Below are positions 21,418 through 34,200 of a DNA stretch of 64,000 nt, in pieces. The DNA comes from Ilex aquifolium (lineage: Eukaryota > Streptophyta > Magnoliopsida > Aquifoliales > Aquifoliaceae), in the NCBI GenBank assembly GCA_951799425.1, contig OX637394.1, positions 40,907,642 to 40,971,641 of the forward strand, given 5' to 3'. The notes below the pieces were generated by a model, which was given only the letters and a program-made list of their open reading frames with translations, was not told the origin of the DNA and did no database searches. How positions within the stretch are numbered: the stretch's first letter is position 1; every line of letters begins with the position of its first letter. The translations under genes were made by a program, and so were the position numbers.

Positions 21418-24018
21418 TGGGGGTGATTATCAATGTAAAATTTAGGGGTCCCACATTCATTTTAGACATTTCCAGCCAACCTCTTGGAAGAAGGTTGTGC
21501 TGTGACTATGGGAGAGGTGGGACACCAGAAAATTGGTGACTTCGGTCATCTTTGGTTATTAGGATGGGGAGGTTAGCATCACAAAGAACCAAAAGAAGAC
21601 GACTAACCATTGACTTATTCAAGTCACATATTTTTTAAATTTGTGGGTGCGATATAAACTTTTCGGAGTTCTTTTATGAGAGTCGAACTTGAGATGTCAA
21701 ACCAGTAACATTTGACATATATATATTATGTATTTATCTTCATCCAATCTACCATAGCGAGTTAAATAACAATTAGGTTTTTCAATGCTTACACCTATGG
21801 CCATAGACACAATTTTTGATGTCAAAAGAGACTAATTGTTAAAATCTCGATCATTTTTCGTACTTTTTCCCTTCAACAATTTGTTTTGTTTTGCTTGGAA
21901 AAGAGGGAAAAATTCTTCAATGCCTCCTACAAATCGTCCAATATTTTAGTAAAAGGGCAAGAAAAAATTGTCGCATGGTCATCGAAATATTTCAAAATTA
22001 TTATCTCGAGATTCTAAGTCCAAACTTGACAAGCGAAATTTAGTTTTCCAAGTAATTGCATTCACCTAAAGTTTACACCCTTACCACGAGTAAAAACAGC
22101 ATATGATCAAAACGATCTCCAGTTAAGTTAAAAGGGGGAGAGGAGGGTGGGTTCTGAGAACGAATAGAAACAAATAACTCTTTTCTATAAAATAAAAAAA
22201 ATATATATTTATTTATATTATTTATTATTACAACTGGTAGATAGTAAATTTGAACTGATGACCTTCGTTCTCTCAAGCTGGGGTTAACGATCTTAAATAG
22301 ATCCAAAGGTCTAATACCACTTGCGTATCATCTGGTTATTGAGTCTTTAAGACTCATAATCAATAGGCAGATGCAACAACAAAAACAATAGGATGTGACA
22401 TTAGACTTATCAAGAACATTATACGGTAATTGTTTGGCCAGCCATGGAATTCTTCAAATTTGATTTTTGACTTGTCATTTGAGAAGGACATAACACGGTT
22501 TGGAAACTATCCATGGTGACTTATCCGTGGAAATTCGGAATCTTGTCGCGCTCTCATTTTACAAAATTCGCGAATTCGACTAATTCGCACTCTTGCTTAC
22601 TTATATGTTTACCTATTATTACTCAAATTTTTTATTTGGAAAGTAATGCTCAAGCTTAAAGATACATATTAAACTAGAATAATATTTTGTAAACTATAAT
22701 TGTCATTTTACGACTTTAAAATCCACATATATTTAAAAATTAAATAATTTTTCTTGTAGTTGTGCATGAAATTTTAGTTTTTTTATATTTTATTTTTATT
22801 TAACTTTTACGAGTGATTTGTGTGCCTATATGCATATAATATAATGTTCTCAATTTTTTTTTAAATATTGACGCTTTTATACTCCTACTCCCACGCCCAC
22901 TTTCGCTCTATGTAATTTAAATTCTACCTATTGATAAATCTATCAGTAGTACGAGATCGTACTCAATATGGATGCTACTATTTGTAGTTGAGTAATGGAA
23001 TGAGTGATCTATAAGTTGAATTTTTATTTTTTTATTTTTTGGTCAAATCTATGAGTTGAATTAAACATTTTGATTTTCACATATAATGTTTAAAGCTATT
23101 AAAAATTAAAAAAAAAATCCAATCTTATGGGGATAGCTCAATTAAACTCTATTTTAGAAACTAAAATCTCGATTTCAATTCTATTCTAATTCGGATCATC
23201 GATCAAAACTATCAATCCATAGTGTTAATGACCAAGTCGTTAATCACTAAAATCCAAATTAACATCAGTCTTTCTTCAATGGAAAATGTTGTTTTTCCAA
23301 CAAAAAATAACAAATACATATTAAAAAGCTCTGGTTCATTCAAGATCACGCGCATATCACTGTGAACAAGGACTAGTCATCACAGACCAGCCAGCCAGCA
23401 AGACTTCTAAGGTACCAGAGATTTCCAAGTAAACAAAGTATGATTTCTGTCCACTTCGAAGCTTTTACACAAGTTCACATCAACATGTTGTATTGACACT
23501 ATCTATGCAATTTCATCTCTTCATTTGAAAAAGATGTTCTCATATACTTAATATATGTTCTTGTAATAGTGTTGCACTGTTAGACTTTTTCAAATTAATT
23601 AATGTGACACGATCACTATCTTAGATGTTAGTAGGACCCACTAATTTAATGATTCACTTGAATTATTGACAGAAAATTTGATTAGAAAAGTTGTTCAGAA
23701 GATTTTTTTTTTTTTTCCTTGTGGTAAGTTCTTGTGAATGTTTAAGGTAACTAGTAATGCATATTAGAAGCTAGAAGTGGGAAAGGCAAGAAAAAATGCC
23801 AATAGGAAACAAATGTTCAAGTTAATCAATTAAGTTAGAAGCAAATATGCAAAATGCCTATAATAAAATTGATGTATTTAGATCCTCCGATTTTCTAATT
23901 TTATCAATTTCAATCGAAGTTCAATCATACACTATTAAATTTATTGAGACAATTGGGTATTAGTAGAACTCGTAGAAACTCACAATTGGGTATTAAAATG
24001 GATTATTCAACTTCATCA
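21418..24018. repeat. B-type flank, first part (non-coding)
   Basis: This matches 59667-61408 behind copy 5. Parts are diverged homologues of the A-type flank (for example the GTGACTTCGGTCATCTTTGG block). No protein gene or RNA gene was recognised; the region is AT-rich with scattered mononucleotide runs. Confidence 0.55.
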
Positions 24019-24027
24019 AAATTTGAA

Positions 24028-24343
24028 GGGTAAAAATCATAATAGTTGGTCCTTGAATTTTACCCTCAGTTTTAATTTAGTCTTTAAACTTTCAATTATC
24101 CTGATTTAGTCCCTCAACTATTAATTTCGTCTTAATTAAGTCCTTTCATCAATTTTCATCATTAGATCAACTGCAGTCTAGTTCGATTTGATCCATTTTC
24201 AGTGTTAATCTAATGGTGAAAATGGACGGAATGACATAATTGACACAAAATTGATAGTTAAGGGACTAAATATAGATAATTGAAAGTTCAGAGACCAAAT
24301 TAAACTAAAGACAAAATTCAAGAACCAGTTATGATTTTTACCC
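24028..24343. mobile_element. MULE-type MITE, 316 bp, perfect 9-bp duplication
   Basis: The ends are GGGTAAAAATCATAA and TATGATTTTTACCC, with inverted arms over 100 bp long. The duplication AAATTTGAA is exact on both sides (24019-24027, 24344-24352). A full second copy lies at 61418-61733, and a half copy at about 35465-35608 marks the hybrid junction. Confidence 0.85.
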
Positions 24344-24352
24344 AAATTTGAA

Positions 24353-25007
24353 ATTAAGACGATCCAGGGCACCAAAAAAAAAAAACCCTACTATATTGAT
24401 GCTCAAAGACAATATATTATTGAAAAAATAAAGATAATTAGCAAACAAGAATGTTTCATGTACTGGAAAAATAGTATAAAACAGAGGATTCCCATGTAAA
24501 GTATGAAAGTCCTCAAGCTATGAAATTCTAAAAATGTTGCATTGGCCACCAAAATTTTCAATAAATTATGTTACAATATCTTCCAAAGTTTACTCTTCAG
24601 TTACTCTAGCAGCTTACCATTGGCACTACCGAACCGTCGCGATAACATAACTTCAACTATAGTGGCTTGTTTGGATGATCTTTGGGGGAGGGATTGGATT
24701 AGTTGCTCCAAATCCTTCCAAACTCAACCTCCACCTTTATTTCCATGAAATTCATTGACGAATTCAATTCATACTCTTGTTTAGTATATAATCTATACAC
24801 GTGCAGGACTCACAGATGTATCACCATTATCATCATACATTTGTCCTAAACGACTATATTACTCATTAGCTAATCCAATCCATATTTATTTTTGTTTAAT
24901 TCAGGGGTGCAAACAATATTTGCGTCACTAATCTGGGTATGGCCGCTCAAAGTTTTTTCAGTTTTTTATACTTTTCTAATACTCCACCATTGCCCAGTGC
25001 CAACCAC
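24353..25007. repeat. B-type flank, second part (non-coding)
   Basis: Its start is homologous to the A-type flank near 15235 (AATTAAGACGATCC...). It repeats at 35618-36254 and 61743-62390. The sequence GTGCAAACAATATTTGCGTCA near 24905-24931 resembles the end of the Gag-only element's LTR and may be the remnant of a lost 5' LTR. No gene. Confidence 0.45.
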
Positions 25008-25326
25008 TAGCTAGGCGCCCAACACCCAGCGCCAACCACCAACTAGGAGCCTAGCGTCCAGGCGCGAATGTCCAGGCGCTAGCGCCCAGTGCCCTCACCC
25101 GCGGCGCCTAGCGCCCTCGCCTTGGCGCCTGCCTCCTCGCCGGCCTTGGTGTCGTCCACATCACGTGCCCAGCTCGTCCAACAATACCCCTGGCGCCCAG
25201 TGTCACTCTTCCTGGCACATCAGGCACCCTCGTCTCCCGCGCCGAACGCCCATGCTCCGCTGGCTATATCCTGTCAGCGCCTTCTTGTTACCCTCACTGT
25301 CATCTTCTCCCTCATGTTCGTCTTTT

Positions 25327-25745
25327 TAGAGAGAGTCTCCTAAGTCACCAAAAGCTTGACCTAACTTTGTCTCTGCTCTCATGCAAATAGCCTCAATCTC
25401 TAGCTTAGCGGCTCTCTCGCGAGTAGCCAGAAGCTTGGCCTAACTCTGTCTTTACTCTCACGCAAGCAGTCTTAGTCTCCAGCTTAGCAGCTCTTTCGTG
25501 AGTCATCGAAAGCTCAGCCTAACTCTATCTCTACTCTCACGCAAGCAGCCTCAGTCTCCAACTTAACGGCTCTCTCGCAAGTCCCTAGAACCTTGGCCTA
25601 ACTCTGTCTCTGCTCTCATGCAAACAACCTTAGTCTCCAGCTTAGTTGTTTTCTCGCAGGTCACCAAAAGTTCGCTTAACTCTGTCTTCGCTCTTATGCA
25701 AGCAGTCTCAGTTTCTAGAAACTCGGCCTCAGGAGGTGCAGGTCT
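25327..25745. repeat. 76-bp minisatellite, B unit
   Basis: There are about five imperfect copies built on CAGCTTAGCGGCTCTCTCGC, AGCTTGGCCTAACTCTG and CTCTCACGCAAGCAGTCT. It recurs at about 36600-36960 and 62700-63115, and as a related array in the TR-GAG element (45660-46100). Confidence 0.75.
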
Positions 25746-25894
25746 TTCGTGAGTCACCCACAACTCCTCCTCTACAGCCTCGTCGTGTTTACCTCTCCTT
25801 CATCAAGGTTCAACTGCCAAAAGTGGACAAGGACAAAATTTCTTATTGATGCCCGCTCCCCCAAATCCCATTGGGCTTGTGGCATGGGGGCAAA

Positions 25895-26430
25895 TGATGG
25901 GCCCAATCCAGACCAGGCCCAGTTCAGAAATACAGATCAAGCCCACCTCAAGCATACAAGTCAAGCCCACCATAGGATGGGGGAAACTAAGTTAGGTCAG
26001 TCGCACCATCTTGAGGGAGTCAAGTCAGACGCGTCATGTTGAGAGACTCAGTCCAGAACTAACATGCAAGGAGATCTCATTGGGACGCGCACGTCACCAC
26101 CTCCACGAAACTGACTCGCCTGTTACGAGAATGGTGCCACCACTACGGAACTATTTCACCTATTTCATGAAAAGCACATCAATCTGTTAGCAGATGCCTA
26201 TAAATTGTAAGTCTCATCTACGCATATGGGCATCTCTAACATATGAATCACTTCTAAGTACTCTACACCCCTTGAGCAATAAAATATGCAGGTCATCTTA
26301 CTCCTTCACAGTGGAATAGGCCACTCTAACTGAACCACTTAAATTGTGTTTTGTTTAGTTTGACTCTCAACATTTATTACTATATTTAATACTTGACAGG
26401 TAATACATAAACACATTTTGTGCATCATCA
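25895..26430 (+). repeat. 3' LTR, 536 bp, B unit
   Basis: It starts TGATGGGCCCAATCC after the G-rich tract and ends GTGCATCATCA. A TATA-like CCTATAAATTG lies around 26200-26210. Start and end motifs match the 590-bp LTRs of 43787-48089, but the middles have diverged. Confidence 0.65.
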
Positions 26431-27789
26431 TATTCCATCTTGAATTCATTCTATTCCCATTTAGAAGCATTATTGAATACCAAATGTAATAGAGGATTTT
26501 GATGATAAATAGGCAAATCTGTCATACTCAAGTAATAAGGGGATCAACATAAATATGAATAAATACAAAATGAATCCAACTAAATGCAAAATATACACAA
26601 TCAAAAACTCAGCTATATAAACTTACATGTAGATCAGGTTCAAATTAAAATATTGTAACATGATTCGAAATAGAAATGATGCCAATCCGAAAAAAATAGC
26701 TCATTGTGTGAGCAGTACGAAGAGGAGCAGAGTTTTATCAATATCTCTGGTAGAGGATTTCCAATGTATATTTTATAAAGGAGTTTCACCACAATTGAAT
26801 ATATTCATTTCACTAGATTTCTTAGTTGGACCAGAATTAGAGTTATTAATTAGTATCGATAAATAAATTGTAACTTATATTGTGGTATATAGTGAAAAAA
26901 TCCGTTCCCATGGACGTAGATAGAATTTATGCTGAATCGCATCACAACAATGGTAAATTAAATGACTTTGCATGAAAACGTTGAGACAATAGGATGCCTC
27001 ATGAAGCCCATTGAGCTCTCAGTAAGGATGAACCCATGGCGGTGGTTGATGTTGGGTAAAGTACTTTCAAAATATACATGTATCCCTTTGTATACGTTCA
27101 TAAAAAACAAAAAATCTATCATGATGGTTGGTGTACTGATTGATTTTTACCAGGAGGATCCATAGAGATCAATGTATTTTTAAAAATACTTGTTCATTCT
27201 ATTTTGATGTGGTTCTTATGTATTGATGTTTTGTTTGGACTTAAAATATAAAATCTCAAGAATGTTCATTACATGGACATTTGGCAAATTTGAATGTATT
27301 AAGAAGATGTCACATGGCAGAATCAGAAGAATGGCGGGAGATGATCAGCCACAATCGCATTTGAAAAGAATAAGTAACTAATTGGAAGTTACCAGTCAAA
27401 TAACTATCGATGGAGGCAAAATCGTCAAGGACAGTGGCTATAAAAGGCATGTAGTGGAGAAGATGAATGATACATTCAAACCCCCTCATGATCAACAATC
27501 TGGGCATTTTATGAGTAGTATTAAATTAGTTTTAGGAAGTAGTTTCTGCTGCAATTAAGGTTGTTAGTCCAATTTTTTTTCCGTAACCGAAGTTTCTTCG
27601 ATTGAATTAATAAAGGAATCGTCTTTTATTAGTTCTGTGTATGGTGTGTTTGTCTATTAAAATTAATCCAAAGAAGTCCTAAAATAAGCTATTTAAACTC
27701 ATCACAAGAAATCACCTGAAAATTGTCTGTCGATTAAATTTCCTTCGTCAATAATAACAAAATTTTTAGCAACACAAATACATAACTGT
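26431..27789. repeat. B-type flank, third part (non-coding)
   Basis: It is nearly identical to 37665-39004 and a diverged homologue of the A-type distal flank (17300 onward, 55800 onward). It contains a recurring open stretch around 26735-26866 (ISLDFLVGPELELL) also seen at 37969-38100 and 56230-56380. I cannot assign it to a family, and it lacks gene structure. Confidence 0.5.
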
Positions 27790-27896
27790 TGGAAAAACCC
27801 CACACAAATCCCATGTCGAAAGGGTAAGAAAACAAAATAGTGTTTATATAACTTAAAAGTTTTCAGTTCGCAACCGAATTTTGGTAGTTTATGCAC

Positions 27897-29121
27897 TCAA
27901 AAGAAGAAGCAGGAAGGCTGATGTATGGGGTACTCACAAACTTGGTAATGAGGCACACCACCATAAGAGTAATAATAATTCAGTTTGGGATCATTTTCAG
28001 TCTTGGTCTCCACCTTCTTTTCATCAACTGCACTGACGTCCATAATCTGGGCAAACCCAATGTTCTTCCTCAGCAACTTGGTGAGCTTGACGACATCAAT
28101 TTCGTCTCCGATCACCTCTAACTCATTCTTTTCCTGTCCTTTTAGTGATGCAGACTCCACCCCTGGAAAAAAAACTGCATATATGATCTTGTAACACACA
28201 ATAAGGGCTAATTCGAGCAGCTTGAGCTCAGCTGTGGTTGGATTCAGTTTTTGACTTATTCAAATTACACAATTACCGAATCTGGTCAATTTTTTATGCA
28301 CCTTTTATAAACGAGTTACATCCAAGTAACGTGTCTATAACCATTTCCAATTTAATCGTCCAATAATTTTTTTTATTTAAAAGGTGTGCAATATGAGGAC
28401 TTCTCAGAGGGTCACCCATCCTAGTAATACTTTCTCCCAAACACGCTTAACTGCGAAGTTTTGATGGGATCCAGTGCATTAGTGTTGGTATAATGGCAAT
28501 CATTGTCACATAAATTTTATTTGGAAGGTAAATAATTTGAAACTTATTGTCTAATAGCTCTCGATCGTTTACTTATCTTTCCCTCCCTTTTCGTATAGAT
28601 TTTTTTTTAAAAAAAATCATTTTTAAAAGATTTAAAAAATTAGCTTCGAGGGTTTTATTATAGGTTATATTATATATATTTTTTTTAAAAAAAATTGTCA
28701 AAAAATGATCATTTTGGGATGGATTATTAAGTCTATTTTTTAATTTTTACAAATTGTTGCTAAGAAATTGAGCTCGATTTTGGCTAGAGTTCGGCCGAAA
28801 TGCTTGCAAGTTTATTTTGATCGAAGATTGAGTAAGAATCTAAACTCGACATTTGATTTTGGTTTGAGTTTAAGCTTGACCAATCACAACTAAGCCAAGC
28901 TTAAGTATACCCACACATAATGTCCTTCAAATAAAAAAGTGTTTACTCATACTCCATTGAAATTTAGTGCAATTTGGGTCTTTAATGCTTGATTATTGAA
29001 CTGTTAAAAAATGCAAACTAAAACAAAGATAGAAGGCAGAAAAGTTTTTATTACCAGGTAGACCAACTGTTCTATCTTTTGAAAAATAATATTGGGAAAT
29101 AATAACTAATTATACCTTCAT
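27897..29121 (-). pseudogene. HMA-domain protein gene, copy 3 (exon 2 deleted)
   Basis: Exon 3 (27897-28162, 266 bp) is intact from CAG acceptor to TGA and encodes GVESASLKG, KLTKLLRKNIGF and the terminal SCFFF. Exon 1 (29116-29121, ATGAAG plus GT donor) and the TATA box are intact. Between them, only about 15 bp of the 3' end of exon 2 (29055-29069) survive; compared with copy 4, about 730 bp covering exon 2 and most of intron 1 are missing. The first beta strand and helix of the HMA fold cannot be made. It is closest to copy 4 (type 2). Confidence 0.8.
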
Positions 29122-29241
29122 CGTCTTGGTTTGGTGGATAATGAGAACCCTCTGCCAGGGAAAAGATGGTTGTTTGGGTCTCTTGGAGAGAGAATTTAAA
29201 AGGTGTTTTGTGAATGGAAATGCAGTGAGAGTCATGTCCTT

Positions 29242-29250
29242 CTATTTATA
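29242..29250 (-). promoter_or_regulatory. TATA box of HMA copy 3 (promoter 3a, no MITE)
   Basis: The minus strand reads TATAAATAG about 120 bp upstream of the exon-1 ATG. The MITE target site TAAATCTTT just upstream is empty, as in copy 4. Confidence 0.65.
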
Positions 29251-29649
29251 ATAAATCTTTTGGGGTGATTTATGTACAAGAATGTTTGAGCATATACAAA
29301 GTGTGTTTTTTGTGATGTTAGGATGGGGGAAACAACCAGGTAACATCACAAAAAACCTTAAAAAAAGACTGACTCTCACTGCATTTCCATTATTTGTGGG
29401 TGAAACATAAATTCTAGATGTGTGGAGTCACTCATGAATTATTTATGTCGGGTAAATAGAAGTTCTTTTATGAGAATCGAACTTGAGATATTAGATCAGT
29501 AACGTTTGAAGTATATTCTCATCCAAGCTACTATAACGAGTTAAAATAACAACTAGGTTTTCCATGCTTAAACCTATGACCATAGACACAATTTATGATG
29601 TCAAAAGACTAATTGTTCATAATAAAATCTCGAGCATTTACGTACTTTT

Positions 29650-29653
29650 TCAA

Positions 29654-29698
<45 letters not shown>

Positions 29699-30340
29699 AA
29701 GTAGCTTACAATTAAAATTTCAAAAGATAAACAAAATGACTTTTGCTATTCGCGGTTGAGATCGCTTTAAATTTTACTTTAAAGTTAATCTAACGGCTAA
29801 TATTAACACCCTAAATTTAATAGGAAAAATAGGTCCCTAAGGGTGTGTTTGGAGTAACTTTTTAAAAGTACTTTTAGAAATTATTTCTCATAAATACTTT
29901 AAAAAAAAAAGTAGTGTTTAAAACCGCTCCACTACTACCTCTACCACCACCACCACTATCGTTGTCGCCGCCACCACTACCGTCGCAGCCACCACCACCA
30001 CCACCACCGTCGTCGCCGCCACCATCGCCGTCGGCCCTCCCCCACCGCCACCGTCACCATTACCAGCACCATCGCCGCCACGACCAGCACCACCGGCGCC
30101 ACCACCATCACCCTCGCTGCCCTCGCCGCCGCCACCACGGTCATTGTCACCCACTACAACCATCACCGTCTCCTACCACCACCACTGCCGCCCACCACCT
30201 CTCACCCCCACTACAAATCGATGGTCAAATTCTTTTATCTTTTTTCTATGTTTGTGATTTGATTTTGGATATGAATACAAATATGTTTATTGTTTACCAT
30301 TTTTTATTACACTGTGCCTTTAGGCACAGACAATAACTAG
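29650..30340 (+). mobile_element. small Helitron, plus orientation, with microsatellite at its 5' end
   Basis: The 3' end is CTAG (30337-30340) after a perfect hairpin CTGTGCC-TTTA-GGCACAG (30312-30329). The 5' end has the family sequence ATAAAATAAAGTAGCTTAC but is fused to a long AT dinucleotide run (about 29658-29692), so its exact start is uncertain. The core (about 29925-30200) is CCA/CCG-rich. It sits exactly at the joint between the 3a and 3b pieces of unit 3. Confidence 0.7.
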
Positions 30341-30569
30341 TATATATATATATCGGCACTAATACACTTACGTAATATAGTTTGGAAGAGTGATATATAT
30401 GTATTTCACTATACAACTAATGCATCAACACGTATGTCTGCATACTACAAATAAGCAATTAATCTCGAAAAAAAAGAACAAAACTACAAAAGAAACGGTA
30501 CTTATTATAATAATTTAAAAATAAATATTTTTCTCAAAAATAATGTTAGTAAATAATAACTAATTATAC

Positions 30570-30575
30570 CTTCAT
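30570..30575 (-). pseudogene. orphan HMA exon 1 (copy 3b)
   Basis: ATGAAG followed by a GT donor and by intron-1 sequence (30341-30569) matches the type-1 genes. It has its own leader and TATA box but no exon 2 or 3 follows: intron 1 runs into the Helitron. It is a second promoter and start exon lying behind copy 3. Confidence 0.7.
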
Positions 30576-30705
30576 AGTCTTGGTTTGGTGGATATGACAG
30601 TAGTGAGAACCCTCTAGCAAGGAAAAGATGGGGTGTCTGGAGTCTCTTGGAGAGACAATTTAGAAGGTCTTTTATGAATGGAAATGCAGTGAGAGACATG
30701 TCCTA

Positions 30706-30714
30706 CTATTTATA
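30706..30714 (-). promoter_or_regulatory. TATA box of orphan promoter 3b
   Basis: The minus strand reads TATAAATAG about 130 bp upstream of the orphan exon 1. The MITE begins at 30725, as in copies 1 and 5. Confidence 0.6.
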
Positions 30715-30724
30715 ATAAATCCAC

Positions 30725-31216
30725 GGGCAAATAGCAGTTTGCACTCAGAAAGATTAAAAAAAAATTATTTACACCCTCAAAAATCAATTATTTTAAATTA
30801 CACCCCAAGTTAATTAATTAGTAGCAATGTGACCCCAACCATAATGTTCGTTGCGAATTTCATCAAATTGTCAGCCACGTTAGATGCACGTGATGACTTT
30901 TGTCGGATTATGACGCTTCCCCATGTCTCACGTGCCTGACAATCCAATAAAAATCGTCATGGACGTTATGGTTGGGATTGCGATTTTCGTCAAATTGACA
31001 ACCGTGTGAAATACACGTGATGACTTTTGTTAGATTATAATCCTTCCCCTTTTCAAGTACGTTTCACGTGGTTGTCAATTTGATGAAAATCGCAATGAAC
31101 ATTATGATTGGGGTCACATTGCTACCAATTAGTTTAATTGATGGTGCAATTTGAAACAATTGATCTTTGAGGGTGCAAATTTTTTAATTTTTTGGGGAGT
31201 AAACTTCCATTTGCCC
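30725..31216. mobile_element. MULE-type MITE, 492 bp, upstream of promoter 3b
   Basis: It has the same termini as 6579-7072 (GGGCAAATAGCAGTTTGCAC ... CCATTTGCCC). The right duplication is TAAATCTTT (31217-31225); the left is TAAATCCAC (30716-30724) with changes. Confidence 0.85.
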
Positions 31217-31225
31217 TAAATCTTT

Positions 31226-34200
31226 TGGGGGTGAGCTGTGACTCTATGGGAGATGTGGGACACCAGAAAATTTGTGACTTCGGTCATCTTTGGTTGTTAG
31301 GATGGGGAGGTAACAGTAACATCACAAAGAACCAAAAGAAGACGACTAGCCTTTCACTTATTAAAGTCACATATTTTTTAAATTTGTGGGTGCGATATAA
31401 ATTCTAGATATGTAAAATCACCCATGAATTACACATGTTGGGTAACTCGGAGTTCTTTTATGAGAATCGAATTTGAGATGTCAAACCAGTAACATTTGAA
31501 GTATATATATTATGTATTTATATTCATCCAATCTACCGTAGCGAGTTAAATCACAGCTAGGTTTTTCGATGCTTACACCTATGGCCATAGACGCAATTTA
31601 TGATGTCGAAAGAGACTAATTGTTCATAGTAAAATCTCGAGCATTTTCTTACTTTTTCCAATAATTTGTTTTGTTTTGCTAGGAAAAGAGAGAAAAAATC
31701 TTCCATGCCTTCTCTAAAGTGTCTGATATTTTGATGAGCTTCAAACTAAGATTTAGACATTGAGAGAAAAAAAAATGGGAAAAGCGTCACAAGGTAGTCG
31801 GAGTGTTCTAAGATTATTATCTCGAGATTTTAAGTCCAAACTTTACAAGAGAAGTTTAATTTTCCGAATAGTTACATTCACCAAAAAATTTTCGAGTGCC
31901 CTTTTGCTTATCATCAGGTTGTTAAGTCTTCAAGACTCGTAATATGTGATATTAAAAGCAATATTATATGGGAATTATTTGGGCAGCCATGAAAGTCTGC
32001 GAATGTGATTTTTGACTTTGCCATTTGAGAAAGGGACATATGGTGCCTAAAATTCTTGTGAATAAAATATATTATAAAATAAAAAATAATTATACTAAGA
32101 ACAATCAAATATCTTATAAAACTCAATAAGAATTAAACACAATATCACATGATAAATAAAAATTGTATTAACTTTGAATTGACGATTTGTTCGCCTCCCA
32201 AATCATCTACTATTTCAAACTTTCACAATAAAAAAGAATAATTGAATTAAATTAATCCTATCAATAAAAATATTAAAAAATTAAATTACTAATCAAATAA
32301 ATATGTATCTTTTCAATTTAATCTAGGTTGCAAGAAAGAGATAAATAATTATATTATATGAACTTTTTTTACTTGGGGAGAGAGAGAGAGAGATTAGACT
32401 TTTAGGCTTTAATTGTGAAAAATTAATTCTTGTCTTTTTTTGGACTTTCAAATCTTTTAACTGTTGGAAAAAGTGAGAGAGATATGTGAATTGGGCATTT
32501 GTTTTAGTCTAGGCCTAGTAAAAATTTCCATAAGATTGGACGCTTTAAACCAAAATTTTTTGGTCAATTTAAATTACAGTTAAAGAATATACTTATTATT
32601 TGGGGCCCTAAATAGTTACTTAAGTGGCCTTTCTATTGGGCCGACTCTGATTAAATGCATCATATTATTAATTTAATGGTCACAACGCATTATATTCTCA
32701 AATTATATCTTTAAATTATGTCTCAATATCATTAGTGTATATTTAGTTCAGGTATTAAGGGGGTGAATGAGATTAATTTAATCTGATAATAATATAATAC
32801 TAAGTTTGGATGAAGTTATAGTAATCCGATATTAATTTTAATTAATCCCGACCCGGTTCACTATTGTCATTTAACATTTAATATTAGGTAGTAATGAATA
32901 CTATGTAGTAAGTAGTATTATTTATAACAAATTTAAGTATTAAAAATGCAATAATTTATGCAAATTTAGAGTCACACATTCATATAAAAGTTACACATTA
33001 TGCAAATTCTTACATTCAATATTTGTTTTATCATTTTTAATTTAATACGACACACTATTACTTAATCCAAACATAAATTTGGTATTATAATTATAAATTT
33101 ATATATTATCCTAAATTTATTATACAATGATAAGATTAAATAGTACTATTTTTAACACCATTCTATAGAACGGATGAGAACTAATTATTCAATCTTGTCT
33201 TTTATTTGTGCTTTAACCAAACATGCCCTTTTGTGTTGCAAAATATAAGGGTAAGTCAAGGCGGCCCATTCACACTACCGTCCCTAGGGTCCCAAAAAAA
33301 ATTTTAGTCTAATAGGCCTTTTTTTTTTTGGTATTTTAGATACAATCTAAATTTTTAGGGCCCAAATTTTAAAAGCCCAATTAAATTGCTTGATTAAAAC
33401 TTAATTGATAACGATCAATTAAAATTGAATGAATTATTTATATTATGTATTGAGAAAAAATTATTGTCAAAACTTAAATATAAAAATTTGATCAATATTT
33501 TACATCTAAAAAAATAAGAAAAAAATTTAAATTATAATAATTAAAAATAATATATGTTAATAAGTAAAATATTAATAGGATCCATTTAAAATTTTCGCCT
33601 ACGACCCGATTTACCTTGGGCCACCCCTGCCCATTCACTGCAGGACTTGGTTGCCAAGGCTTGGGTGTGTGGGCATCATTATTGGTGGCATGAGTGAGGT
33701 GGGCCCGGTCTAGTTGCCAAGTCATACGCCACATCAGGATAATCCTCAAGGTGGTGTTTGGATCGCCATTGAAGGATTGGGTTGGATTGGATTCCAATCC
33801 AATCCAAAGTAATTCGAACTATTTTGGATCCCGTCAATATTATCCAATCCAATACTTGATTTGGATATAAATAATGTAAACCGTGGGCTCCATGCAAATG
33901 TCCAAATCAATTTAAATGAAATGATCATTACAAACTCACCAATGGGCACCATGAATTTAAAGCTTATTATTTAAAATTAACAAAATTAGAAATTAAAACG
34001 ATCCTCATCCGAAGAAAATTACTATAATGCCACTCAAATAAAATAATATATTCATCAGAAAGTTAATGACCAAATGAAGATAATTAGCAAACAAGAAGAT
34101 TTCATGTAACAGAGGATTCCAAAATGAAGAATGGAGAATGTTGACAATTTCTTACGGTCAGGTTATGGGAAATTTATCCCTTATGAATACCTTAGTCTCG

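Larger units (their letters stand above)
25008..26430 (+). mobile_element. 5'-truncated non-autonomous LTR element (internal repeats plus 3' LTR), B unit
   Basis: In order: a GC-rich stretch of GGCGCC/CGCCCAG motifs (25008-25275), a minisatellite of about 76-bp units (about 25327-25745), a polypurine-like GGCATGGGGGCAAA, then an LTR. The same minisatellite motif (CCAGCTTAGCGGCTCTCTCGC), GC-rich repeats, polypurine tract and LTR start and end occur in the complete TR-GAG element at 43787-48089, so the two are related. No gag is left. Copies are at 36255-37664 and 62391-63822. Confidence 0.65.

Noticed and set aside
22073..22306. 77-codon minus-strand ORF in the B-type flank
   Set aside because: It is not kept in the unit-5 copy of the same flank, and has no domain.
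25089..25343. Ala/Pro-rich ORF (also 36382-36624, 62470-62775) and ORFs over 46358-47586
   Set aside because: They lie in GC-rich repeats of non-autonomous LTR elements, with several overlapping frames open and no domain.
26660..26866. Recurring ORF with ISLDFLVGPELELL (also 37894-38100, 56150-56380)
   Set aside because: It is present in three paralogous flanks, but the N-terminal parts differ, frames vary and no family is recognised. Duplication alone explains the recurrence.
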